This document shows positions 17,204-26,127 of a stretch of DNA of 64,000 nt, one piece after another. Below the pieces are notes generated by a model, which was given only the letters and a program-made list of their open reading frames with translations, ran no database searches and was not told the origin of the DNA. Positions within the stretch are counted from its first letter, which is position 1; every line of letters begins with the position of its first letter. Made by a program: the position numbers and the translations under genes. Source of the DNA: CAYMCO01 sp964388955 (lineage in GTDB: Bacteria > Chloroflexota > Anaerolineae > Anaerolineales > E44-bin32); NCBI GenBank assembly GCA_964388955.1, contig CAYMCO010000014.1, positions 45,827 to 109,826 of the forward strand, in the 5' to 3' direction.

Positions 17204-18919
17204 ATGAGCGTCAAGTATCCGTACATCTCGATTTCTTTTGGCCTGTTGCTGTTGCTACTTGCCAGCTGTGCCGCTCCCACGTCGACGGCGCCAGCGGTCG
17301 ATACGGAGCAGGGCACATCTGCACCCGAGCAAATCCAACCGACAGAAGCGATACAGGCTACCGGGGAAGCAGCCGAAGTGGCCGTCCTGCGCATCGGCGG
17401 AACCGCAGAACCCGATTGCTTCCATCCCTTTGGATGTTCGGACCACTGGTTCTTTGTCAATCCAATCTACGAGGGTTTCTCATGGTATGGGCCGGACTGC
17501 GAGCCAACCCCCCGCCTGGCCGAATCCATGGAGAGCTCTGAGGATGGGCTGACCTGGACGATGAAGATTCGGCAAGGGGGCAGGTTTTCCAACGGCGATC
17601 CGCTCGACGCGAATGCCGTGAAGGAATTCTGGGACTGGATGACTGGCGTGGAGGTGGGAAGCTGGTACCCACCAACGCGCGAGACCGTCTCCACGGCGGT
17701 GTTGGACGACTACACCTTCAGCTTCACCACCGGCGTGCCGATTGGAAGTTGGGAGACTTATGATGCATTCTGGCAATGGACCCTGCCACCGAGTATTTGG
17801 GCTCAGCTTGATGATGACAGCCTATGGGATGAGGGGTATGAGAATCCTGTCGGCAGCGGGCCGTATATGCTCACTGAATGGGCCTCAGGGGAATATCTCA
17901 TTTACGACACCAACCCGTATTATTGGGGAGGGGCACCGGCAGTAGATCGAATCGTCTATCAGATCTATGCCAATCCGGATGCGGTGATTCATGCTCTTCT
18001 GGCCGGCGACATCGACCTGACGGATCCGCAATTGTCTCCCCAGTATTATGACACACTGAAGAACGGTGAGAACGTGACATTGGTGGAGACACCCCCTGGT
18101 TTCTGGTACTATCTGGCGTTCAACCTGGCTGAAGGAGCGAACAAGCATCCTGCAGTGGAGGATCCCGCGGTCAGGGAGGCGATCGACTATGCCATCGACA
18201 AGCAGCAGATTCTCGACGTCGCTCTGCTAGGCCACGGATACACATGCCCCAACAGCTATGGCTGCGGACCCTCCGTTGAGCCGTACTTGGACCCGTCCTT
18301 GATTGTGACTTCCTTCGATCTCGAGCGGGCCAAGGCCATCCTGGGAGATGCCGGATATCTCGACACGGATGGGGATGGGGTGAGGGAGAGCCCTGATGGA
18401 CAGGCGTTGGGACTGCGCTTCTACTTCTCTGAAGAGCAGCCGGAAGCTGCCACGATGTCGAGCATGATCAAGGGGTGGCTGGATCAGATTGGGATATCCG
18501 TCACTCCGGAGGCCATGGAGTCGGGGACGCTATGGCAGACGGCGGTAGGGGAGCGGGATTTTGACATCATCCTGCGCTACTTTGGCAGCGACTTCGACCC
18601 CTCCTACATGGACTTCACGTTCTCCTGCTGGTCCGCAGAGGCGGGAACGGGGGCGCTTAACGACTCGGGATACTGCAACCCGGAGTTGGATGATCTCATC
18701 TACGAACAGATGGCGACCGTGGGACTTGAGAATCGCCTGCCGATCATGTATCAAGCCGAGGGGGTCCTATACCGCGATCGGCCGTGGATCCTGCTGGCTG
18801 CCCCCACGAATCTGCAGGCCTATCGCAGCGACCGTTTCGAATTCCCACATGATACCTGCTCCGCGCTGAACGGCATGTGGGATTTCTATGGCCTGTCGAA
18901 CATGGAGGTCGTCCGCTGA
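17204..18919 (+). CDS. ABC transporter solute-binding lipoprotein, family 5 (first copy)
   Basis: Start ATG 17204 is nine bases after AGGAGG (ATG 17195 abuts it). 571 residues. A lipoprotein signal peptide ends in LLASC with the lipidated cysteine at 22, followed by a Thr/Ser/Glu-rich linker and an SBP_bac_5 domain (DppA/OppA class). Family features include LAESMESSEDGLTWTMKIR, and a DTDGDGVRESPDG loop near residue 388. It would capture a peptide, opine, nickel chelate or oligosaccharide-like solute outside the membrane. No permease or ATPase gene is adjacent, so the partners are elsewhere. It has a close paralogue at 26128. Confidence 0.88.
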   Translation: MSVKYPYISISFGLLLLLLASCAAPTSTAPAVDTEQGTSAPEQIQPTEAIQATGEAAEVAVLRIGGTAEPDCFHPFGCSDHWFFVNPIYEGFSWYGPDCEPTPRLAESMESSEDGLTWTMKIRQGGRFSNGDPLDANAVKEFWDWMTGVEVGSWYPPTRETVSTAVLDDYTFSFTTGVPIGSWETYDAFWQWTLPPSIWAQLDDDSLWDEGYENPVGSGPYMLTEWASGEYLIYDTNPYYWGGAPAVDRIVYQIYANPDAVIHALLAGDIDLTDPQLSPQYYDTLKNGENVTLVETPPGFWYYLAFNLAEGANKHPAVEDPAVREAIDYAIDKQQILDVALLGHGYTCPNSYGCGPSVEPYLDPSLIVTSFDLERAKAILGDAGYLDTDGDGVRESPDGQALGLRFYFSEEQPEAATMSSMIKGWLDQIGISVTPEAMESGTLWQTAVGERDFDIILRYFGSDFDPSYMDFTFSCWSAEAGTGALNDSGYCNPELDDLIYEQMATVGLENRLPIMYQAEGVLYRDRPWILLAAPTNLQAYRSDRFEFPHDTCSALNGMWDFYGLSNMEVVR

Positions 18920-19361
18920 ATGTCTTTGAGGTCTGGTGCCGATCCCGCTTTCCCACGCCTCGGATGGACCGAGAGAGGGCGTGACGCTGGGGGACATCGA
19001 TTCAAGTGCTGGCGCTCTGGCTACATCGGTTGGGTGCCTTGATCGGGACCTGTCAGAAAACGCTGACGAAGCACTGGAGAATGCGGCGTCTCACCGGCTT
19101 TCTCCCTTGCCCGGAGCTGCGCTGTCATGCTCGCCTTGGCAGGGCCATGAGTGATGCATCAGCATTCGAAGCGAGCCGTCAGGGGAGTCACATTTGAAAG
19201 GCGCCCGTAGGAGCGTTCGATACGGGCCCCATTTATTGGCAGCATGGCTACTCTTTGGTAACGGGGGGCTTGCCGGAGAATCGCCTGCTGTGAGTGGGTA
19301 TCACGCAATGAGACGGTGCAGAACGCATCGCTGGCGGAGGCTGGTACCAGGCAGGAGGGAA
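18920..19361. other. Intergenic stretch without recognisable gene
   Basis: About 440 bases between the solute-binding protein and the second aminotransferase. Short open frames exist but show no family resemblance. No terminator or promoter could be called with confidence. Confidence 0.4.
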
Positions 19362-20708
19362 ATGAGTATGCGCACGTTTCATACGAATAAATCGGACGAG
19401 ATGGCGAAGGTCGGCCGGGAGGTCATCCCGGCTGCGACCATGAGCAACTGGCGCCGAGTGGTGGACTACCACCCTGTGTACCTGACACACGGCGAGGGGG
19501 GGCGCGTATACGACGTCGATGGTAACGAATACATTGACTTCGCCATCGGCTACGGCCCCGGGGTTCTGGGATACAGCAACGAGCATGTGCGGGCAGCTCT
19601 CCATGATGAAATCGACCGTCTCTATGTTCCGAATGTCAATGACCTGGAAATAAAGGCTGCTCAGCTGCTCACTGAGGTCATCCCTTCGGCGGAGCTTGTC
19701 CGCTTTGCGTGCTCGGGCACGGAAGCCGTCAGGGGGGCCTTGCGAGTGGCGAGAGCGTATACCGGCCGTGACATGTATGTTCGGTTCAACGGCCACTATC
19801 ATGGCGGCCTGGATCATATCCTGGGCGGCATTGTGCTTGATGCTGAAACCCCCATACCGGTGGAAGGGGAGCGGGAGGACGATCGCTATGCAAGATATGC
19901 CAACACAAAAGGCCGGTACAGCAAAGCTTTTCAAGAGTGCTATCTGATTGAATGGAACGAGATTCCGGCCCTGGAGAAGCTGCTTAATAGATTCGGCACA
20001 GACATCGCAGCTATTATCATGGAGCCGGTGATGACCAACAATTTTGGCTGTTTCCCGGAGCCAGGATTTCTGGAAGGCGTGAGGCGCCTCTGCGATGAAT
20101 ATGGCGCAGTGCTCATCTTTGATGAAGTCTTGACAGGATTCCGGATTGGGCTAAATGGCGCGCAAGGTTTTTTCGGCGTCACGCCGGATCTAACCACTCT
20201 GTCCAAGGCGCTCGGCGGGGGGTTTCCGGTTTCCAGTGTGTGCGGCAAGCGGGAGGTCATGGACACGCTCACGAAGGCGGACGCAATCCTGGGTGGCACC
20301 TTCAATGGCCACCCTCTGGCAATGGCGGCGGTGAGTGCAGCCATCGAAGAGTATCGGAAGGACGATGGGGCGGTATTCAGGCACATTGAGAAGTTGGGTG
20401 GCATGCTGAAAGAGGGGCTGGAGGAGATCGCGCGGCAACATGGTCAGAATCTGCTCCTGCAAGGTTACCCTGGCGCCTTGTACATCAACTTTACTGACAG
20501 GCAGAGGATCAAAAACCATATTGAAGGCTGCGAATTCACGGACACCGTAAAGGCGAAGCGATTTGGCGAGCTGCTCAAGGCGCGGGGGATCATCTCTACG
20601 CGACGTTTCCTTGTCTCGGCTGCACATACGGAGAGGGACATAGAAGTTACGTTGGATCGCGCAAGTGATGCCCTGAGGGCACTGAAGGAAGAATACGGTG
20701 GCAGGTAG
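19362..20708 (+). CDS. Class-III aminotransferase (second copy)
   Basis: The start is ATG 19362 or the in-frame ATG 19368, the latter nine bases after AGGAGG. About 448 residues. Class-III features: RVYDVDGNEYIDFAIGYG near the N-terminus, SGTEAVRGALRVARAYTG, FNGHYHGGLD, DEVLTGFRIG and LSKALGGGFPVSS with the PLP lysine. The gene resembles glutamate-1-semialdehyde aminomutase-type and omega-amino-acid aminotransferases. It differs clearly from the aminotransferase at 12981, so it probably handles a different amino intermediate. It precedes a ThDP enzyme by about 375 bases. An aminotransferase feeding an aldehyde or keto acid to a ThDP lyase is a reasonable but unproven scenario. Confidence 0.85.
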   Translation: MSMRTFHTNKSDEMAKVGREVIPAATMSNWRRVVDYHPVYLTHGEGGRVYDVDGNEYIDFAIGYGPGVLGYSNEHVRAALHDEIDRLYVPNVNDLEIKAAQLLTEVIPSAELVRFACSGTEAVRGALRVARAYTGRDMYVRFNGHYHGGLDHILGGIVLDAETPIPVEGEREDDRYARYANTKGRYSKAFQECYLIEWNEIPALEKLLNRFGTDIAAIIMEPVMTNNFGCFPEPGFLEGVRRLCDEYGAVLIFDEVLTGFRIGLNGAQGFFGVTPDLTTLSKALGGGFPVSSVCGKREVMDTLTKADAILGGTFNGHPLAMAAVSAAIEEYRKDDGAVFRHIEKLGGMLKEGLEEIARQHGQNLLLQGYPGALYINFTDRQRIKNHIEGCEFTDTVKAKRFGELLKARGIISTRRFLVSAAHTERDIEVTLDRASDALRALKEEYGGR

Positions 20709-21083
20709 TCTCGCGCTGTCGTGGAGCTATTCGCGGGTGCGTGTGGAACCACCCGGCCAGGATTAGCGGCTTGCTCAGGTGCGATTCTCACCAGGGAAGG
20801 GAGATCAAAAGGGGAGGTCATTGCAGGGGAACGTTCCGCGGTCCATGTGCCTCCGGAGGGGACGATGCTCGGCATTGCCGAGGGAGCCTGACGAGCATGG
20901 CCGCAGAGGGCGGCGACAATGATGGGCGGCTGCAAGCCAACTCTCTGGTCCCTCATTTCGGATTACGAAGGGCCGTAGAGTGCTTGGAAGACTGGAGGCC
21001 GCGCATGCCAAAGCTATCGGGAGACCATGCCGATTGTCCCTTGCCAGTGAGCATTGGAGAGGACACTAATCGGAGATGATGAA
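20709..21083. other. Intergenic stretch without recognisable gene
   Basis: About 375 bases between the second aminotransferase and the ThDP enzyme. No family-like frame, RNA gene or clear terminator was found. Confidence 0.4.
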
Positions 21084-22760
21084 ATGGAAAATGTGACAGG
21101 GGGGACGTTGTTCGTCAAGGCCCTGATGCGGGAAGGTGTGGAGCAGATATTCTCTCTGTCAGGGGGACACATCATGCCCATTTTCTATGGGTGCCGGGAT
21201 GAAGGGATTGCGGTAATTGATGTGCGGCACGAGGCCACGGCTGTTTTTGCCGCGGATGCATATGCGCGTGTTTCAGGCAGGCCGGGAGTGGCCGTGACGA
21301 CCGCGGGGCCCGGCGTGGCCAATACTTCATCGGCGATGGCCGAGGCCCTTTATCACGGCACGCCTCTGGTTCACATTGGAGGCGCGGCTCACCTGTCGCG
21401 TGCGGACACAGGGGAGGAGCAGGATATCAACTCCCTTGACCTCATGGGGGCGGTGTCGAAATGGGCGCGTCGCATCACTCACGCGCGCCGGGTACCCGAA
21501 TACGTGTCGATGGCCTACCGGCAAGCACTGACCCCTACGCAGGGGCCCGTCTTTCTGGAAATGGGCCGGGATCTGATGTTTGGGGAAGTCTCGCCGCAGG
21601 ATGTGCGGTTCCCCAAGGCATATCGAACGGAGGCCGAACCTTATGGGGACCCGCGGCTGGCCGAGGCCGCGGCGGATCTATTAGTCGCGGCCGAACGCCC
21701 TGTGATGATGATTGGTTTTGGGGCGCGTTTCAGCGGCCACCATCAGCAAGACGTTGCGGAGCTGGCGACCTACCTCCAGATCCCGGTTTCTGTGCATACG
21801 ACATGCAAGGGGCTATTCGCTGACGAGGAAGAGAATGCGCTCTTCCGAATGGCGGGTGCCCAGGCGGGCGCGGACGTCGCGTTGCTGCTGCATGTGGAGA
21901 ATGATTTCACGATAAATAAATGCCGGCCTCCGATCTTTGCAGAAGATGTGAAGCTCATTCAGGTCAACCCGGATGCCTCGAAGATCGGTTTCAACGCCCC
22001 AGCGGACATCGGGATTGTCGGGGGTGCTGGACCGGTGGCACATCAAATCCTTGCCGCGGTAAAATCGCGCGCCGCAAGGAGGGGCCCAACCGAATGGGTC
22101 AAGGCCGCCAGAGAGCTTGTGGCAGAGGTCGAGCGGCCCTTCACAGATGCATACACCAGCGACGAAATACCGATGAACCCGGGCCGCTGCGCGCATGAGG
22201 TCAGCCAGTTCTTGAATTCGGATGGCAGGGATTGGACGGTGGTCTGTGACGGGGGCGATGCTGGCGTGTGGATGCGGAGAGCAGCAACCGCCCGCCGCCC
22301 TGGCCAGATCATCACCATGGGGCCTCATGGGACGTTGGGCTGTGGGCCGGGCTTCGCACTGGGCGCCTGGGTGGCGAACAGGAAGCCGGTGCTGTATTAC
22401 ACAGGAGACGGCAGCTTCGGCTTCTATGCGATGGAGTTTGACACCTTCTGCCGCTTCGGGGTTCCGGTGGTGTGCGTGATTTCGAACGATTCGGCGTGGG
22501 GGATGATCAAGTACGGCCAGAGCATCTTTCACCCGCATCTTGTTGAGCCGGGTTGTGTCGGGTTGGATCTACACCCCATGCGCGCCTATGAAAAGATGGT
22601 CGCCATGTGGGACGGGTATGGGGAGCGTGTGACACGGCCGGAGGACATTGGGTCGGCGATAAGGCGCGGGTACGCTTCTGGGAAGCCGTCGATTATCAAC
22701 GTCGAAACCAGTCGTGAAAGCTCAAGCCCGGCCACTCGAAAGTTGGTGTCCTTTGAATAG
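21084..22760 (+). CDS. Thiamine-diphosphate-dependent enzyme (acetolactate synthase/oxalyl-CoA decarboxylase superfamily)
   Basis: 558 residues from ATG 21084, eight bases after GGAG. All three domains of the family are present: the N-terminal Pyr domain with the activating Glu (RHEATAVF, E50) and TTAGPGVANTSSAMAEA, a central TPP_enzyme_M domain (residues about 185-320), and a C-terminal PP domain with the ThDP/Mg motif GDGSFGFYAMEFDTF ending in SND. It would cleave or form a C-C bond next to a carbonyl (decarboxylase, carboligase or lyase). The CoA-binding and herbicide-site signatures that would separate subfamilies could not be assigned. It is the last gene of the island before an IS element. 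Confidence 0.85.
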   Translation: MENVTGGTLFVKALMREGVEQIFSLSGGHIMPIFYGCRDEGIAVIDVRHEATAVFAADAYARVSGRPGVAVTTAGPGVANTSSAMAEALYHGTPLVHIGGAAHLSRADTGEEQDINSLDLMGAVSKWARRITHARRVPEYVSMAYRQALTPTQGPVFLEMGRDLMFGEVSPQDVRFPKAYRTEAEPYGDPRLAEAAADLLVAAERPVMMIGFGARFSGHHQQDVAELATYLQIPVSVHTTCKGLFADEEENALFRMAGAQAGADVALLLHVENDFTINKCRPPIFAEDVKLIQVNPDASKIGFNAPADIGIVGGAGPVAHQILAAVKSRAARRGPTEWVKAARELVAEVERPFTDAYTSDEIPMNPGRCAHEVSQFLNSDGRDWTVVCDGGDAGVWMRRAATARRPGQIITMGPHGTLGCGPGFALGAWVANRKPVLYYTGDGSFGFYAMEFDTFCRFGVPVVCVISNDSAWGMIKYGQSIFHPHLVEPGCVGLDLHPMRAYEKMVAMWDGYGERVTRPEDIGSAIRRGYASGKPSIINVETSRESSSPATRKLVSFE

Positions 22761-22921
22761 TTTGGGATTGTTGTGAGCGAAGGCAACGCCATCTCGGATA
22801 TGGGGGAAGTGAAGGAACTGTTGCATGGGAGCAGCACAATGGTTCCGAAGGAACCCTTACAAAGTTTCGTAAGAGGGGGCCGGCGGATTTGAGGGCGAGA
22901 TATACGGGACCAGAAGGAGTT

Positions 22922-22985
22922 GAGCCTCCTTTCGGTCTGTTCCTTGCACAGGCAAGGAATGCGACCAGATAACGAAAGGAGGCTC
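22922..22985 (+). promoter_or_regulatory. Hairpin sequestering the transposase ribosome binding site
   Basis: GAGCCTCCTTTCG (22922-22934) pairs perfectly with CGAAAGGAGGCTC (22973-22985), and an inner TTCCTTG/CAAGGAA pair (22940-22946, 22953-22959) extends the structure. The 3' arm contains AAAGGAGG, the Shine-Dalgarno of the transposase start GTG at 22991. Read-through transcripts would therefore fold and block translation, as known for several IS elements. Confidence 0.7.
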
Positions 22986-22990
22986 ATCAT

Positions 22991-24140
22991 GTGCTGCGCT
23001 TGATAAAGGTGCAAGAATTCGTCCAGACCCTCTTTGATCAGCCGGAAATTGTCCGCAAGGCAGCGTTGATTATAGAAGCGATTCTTGAGGCTCGCTCCCC
23101 CCGCATCTCGGATCTTTCGCACAAATTGCCCGCCAGCCCGGACGCAAATTACAAGATGGTTCAGCGCTTCTTGGCCAGAGTGGATCCACGTGAAGCTCTG
23201 CAAAGGCTGTTCGACGGAGAGGCAGCCTTTGTGCTGGGCGACCCGACTGAAATCGAGCGCCCACAGGCGCGCTCGACCCCCTATGTGGGGCGGATCCAGG
23301 AGGGCAAGAGGCGCGGCTTTTCCCGGCAGAACCCCGGGACGGTGTGGATGCTGCTCCTGGCCACACCTTTCCGGGGACGGGCTTTGCCCTTCGGCTTTGT
23401 CTGCTATTCCTCTCGCACTCTGGAAACGGAAGCCAGTTCTCGCAACCTGGAGCACCGACGATGTCTGCGCCAGGTGAAGGAGCTGATCGGGGGCAAGATC
23501 CTGGTGCTGGACCGGGGATTCAGCTATGAAGTGCTCATGCAAGCGCTGGCCGAAGAGGAAATCGCCTTCGTGATCCGTCTCAATCTGGGCAGACATCAGC
23601 CCACGCTGCTCGATGACGAGGATAGACGAGTGAAGCTGCACGTAACCCGGCAGAAGCAAGTCAGCTATCGGGGCCTGCGGTACAAAGGTAACGTGCGGGT
23701 CAATGTGGCCGGCATGTGGCGTAAGGGTCTCAAAGAACCACTGTGGGTCATCACCAATTTGGACCCGGAAGAAGGACTGTGCATATATCAGCAGCGCATG
23801 AAAATTGAGGAGAGCTTCAAGGATCTGAAGAGTCTGCTCTGCATGGATAAAGTCATGAACAAAAAAACAGGAGAACATGGAGAAGATGCTGGCGCTGGTC
23901 ATGATCGCCTTCAGCATCGGCTTGATGGTGGGAGAGGCGCTGCGTGACCGCCTGTACGGGCCTCCCGATGACATGCAGAAGGATACTGGCAGCCGGCGAA
24001 GCGGAAAATGGCAATGCTACTCTGGTCTGTTCGTGCTCCTGAAACACAAAATCAGGCTGGCCAAATATGAGATCAGACGCATAGTCTCCGAAGTGCTTCG
24101 ACGCTTCAAACTATTGGTTCTTGATTATGTCCGATCTTAA
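22991..24140 (+). pseudogene. IS4-type transposase, interrupted by a frameshift at an A7 run
   Basis: GTG 22991 lies eight bases after AAAGGAGG. The first frame covers most of an IS4-superfamily transposase: an N-terminal helical domain, the first part of the DDE core (ALPFGFVCYSSRTLE), VLDRGFSYEVLMQALA, and the YQQRMKIEESFKDLKS glutamate signature. At 23860-23866 an A7 run throws the frame. The C-terminus (MLALVMIAFSIGLMVGEAL) continues in the +1 frame to TAA at 24138-24140. One extra A explains the break, so it is either a recent inactivation or a slippage site that restores the frame in some transcripts. Element ends were not identified with certainty. Confidence 0.75.
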
Positions 24141-24161
24141 GTCCGAAGCTCAGAAGACGTG

Positions 24162-24190
24162 TTGACTCAATTGGCGGCCCATGCTATATT
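24162..24190 (+). promoter_or_regulatory. Promoter of the GntR-family gene
   Basis: TTGACT at 24162-24167 and TATATT at 24185-24190 have a 17-base spacer. Transcription should start near 24197, leaving a leader of about 55 bases. Confidence 0.65.
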
Positions 24191-24192
24191 GA

Positions 24193-24220
24193 ATCGTATT
24201 ATGATATACTGTGATACGAT
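24193..24220. promoter_or_regulatory. Candidate GntR operator
   Basis: ATCGTAT (24193-24199) and ATACGAT (24214-24220) form a perfect inverted repeat, and an inner GTAT-N6-ATAC (24196-24209) overlaps it. The site covers the expected transcription start, consistent with autorepression by the GntR protein encoded directly downstream. Confidence 0.55.
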
Positions 24221-24250
24221 ATGACAATCTAGCAGGCTTAGCCACCAGTT

Positions 24251-24943
24251 ATGAATACATCTGTGAAACGACCTCCTACCCTTCGCGCAGTGGTTGTGGA
24301 TTCCATCAGGGAATTAATACTAACCGGTCAAGTAGAACTTGGCGATCCTCTACGCGAGCAGGACCTGGCGACGAGACTTGATGTTTCCAGACTCACTGTT
24401 CGAGAAGCATTGAGAGAAACCCAAAAAGAGAGAATCATCGAGATTATTCCACATCGAGGCGCATTCGTCGTCGAGTTGACGGAAGAACTCGCAAAGGATC
24501 TTTACGGCATTTTGATCAAGCTTGAGACTTATGCAATTGAGCTGGGAATGTCCAATAAAGGGCTCCCAAATGAGGATCTAGAACACCTCGAGAGCGTAGC
24601 AGGACGAGCAGACAAGCTTCAGCAGAGCCAAGCAAATAGGTACGAGAGTGCAGAGAGCGATATCGCATTTCATAAGTCATTATGCCGTCTAGGCAGCAAT
24701 CGACTCTTGATTGACCTGCATTCCAGCCTCCAGTCGCTCAGATTCCTCATTCTTCGTGGTTATCCTGTATATCAGCTAAGGCCCCATGACGTTGGTAACC
24801 CTCCTGATCATCGGGAGATTGCGCGCGCTATCCGAAGTGGAGACACGGAAAGCGCCGTCCAGACCCTCAAAGACCATATTGGCACATACCGAGACGCCCT
24901 GATTATGAGGATGGAACAGAATACTTGGGTTGGAGACCGATAA
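24251..24943 (+). CDS. GntR-family regulator, FCD (FadR-like) subfamily
   Basis: 230 residues. The N-terminal winged helix is a typical GntR domain (GDPLREQDLATRLDVSRLTV, VREALRE). Residues about 80-220 form an all-helical FCD ligand domain in which the metal-ligand Asp/His pattern is partly visible (SDIAFHKSLCRLGSN, DHREIARAIRSGD, LKDHI). FCD regulators usually respond to organic acids or sugar acids and control catabolic genes. A strong promoter with an overlapping palindrome precedes it. The ribosome binding site before ATG 24251 is weak. It may control the solute-binding protein gene at 26128 and the catabolic island upstream of the IS element. Confidence 0.87.
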   Translation: MNTSVKRPPTLRAVVVDSIRELILTGQVELGDPLREQDLATRLDVSRLTVREALRETQKERIIEIIPHRGAFVVELTEELAKDLYGILIKLETYAIELGMSNKGLPNEDLEHLESVAGRADKLQQSQANRYESAESDIAFHKSLCRLGSNRLLIDLHSSLQSLRFLILRGYPVYQLRPHDVGNPPDHREIARAIRSGDTESAVQTLKDHIGTYRDALIMRMEQNTWVGDR

Positions 24944-26127
24944 AAGCATACCAAGACTGATTGCTTGGAAATCTCATAAGAGCACCACCCCATCTGGATC
25001 AATTATTGCTGTAATAAATCGCATTTGAGTATGCGATCATCAATATCGGTCTTTTTCATTTCTTGAGGCTCACACGGGAAGCTCTTGCGTTGGCTGTTGG
25101 AGATCCAGGCATTTCACACTCCCTGGAAGGGAGCCAGATACCCCGGCCAGAAACGGAGCAAGAAAGATGGGAGTGAGCCGGCTGGTTTCGATTGGGACAT
25201 TTCCAAGGGGGGAGCGGATAACCTCCTTGCCAGGCTGGATCGACAATGATGTCTGCAGTTAATCTGGGCATCGGATACTAGTCTACGGACCACAGGGGCA
25301 AATTCCAGGATTCCAACTGATGGCGTCCAGTGATAAATGAATTCTGGCATCCATTTATCGCTAGGATTGGGTAAAGCGAGGATATTGAACGAGCTGGGCC
25401 CTCGTAGGGATATCTCTTGTTTCTTGTGGCTGGGAGGAGCAGGTTCCCTCGGCTACCTTTCGCCGACAAGCATGAACTGCTGACACAGTTAATGCATAGC
25501 GAGGGACAGCCGGGAGGTATGAGTGTGAGACGCAGGGGCTCTTGGGATGATAGCTGTTGTTCTAAGGGGACCGAAAGGCTTGGTGGTGGAGCAGGTATCT
25601 AATCCTCAACCTAGATTCTATTACCGCGGGAACTTTGACAGGAGAAGATGTTGACCTATCTGGCATGATCGAGATCGAATTGTGAGGAGGGATGGAACTT
25701 CTGCGCCAGAGATAAGAGGAAGCCAAAGATGTCAACACTGCGACTGTTCCATTGGACCACCAGACGCAAGCCTTTGAGCGTTTACCGGATCTAACTGACG
25801 AAGAGAAGATCGTTGCCAACCGTGGCACTGCAACTTATCAATAATCTATGCCAGGACACCCATCAGTACTGTGCATGGGCTGACTGACTTCAGGAGCTGT
25901 GATGTGAAAAGCTATGTGCTTCCAAGGAAGGGATTTGCGACAAGGTCATGGAAATATCCTCATTTGAATTGACACGGCGAGTCCGAGAAGACGGTCGAAT
26001 CACTACGAGATTATGCAAATGCTCCTGATTGCGCTCCGCAACATCTTCACCGTAAAAGGAGGAAATGAACCAGAACAATATGCATATCATTCATAAACTT
26101 GGAACGAAAATAACGAAAGGAGAATCG
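24944..26127. other. 1.2-kb stretch without recognisable gene
   Basis: Several short frames exist on both strands but none has a ribosome binding site plus family resemblance. Composition is more AT-rich than the island. It may be decayed coding sequence. A promoter for the solute-binding protein gene should lie near its right end but was not identified. Confidence 0.45.

Noticed and set aside
21084..22760. Naming the ThDP enzyme ilvB (acetolactate synthase)
   Set aside because: There is no ilvN or other branched-chain gene nearby, and the context is catabolic. Only the superfamily can be supported.
22841..22855. GGTTCC-GAA-GGAACC hairpin as a terminator after the ThDP gene
   Set aside because: It is short and not followed by a U-run; it may simply be part of the IS end.
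22586..23974. Long minus-strand open frame of 462 codons
   Set aside because: It is antisense to the end of the ThDP gene and to the IS4-type transposase, has no family resemblance, and mirrors their codon pattern.
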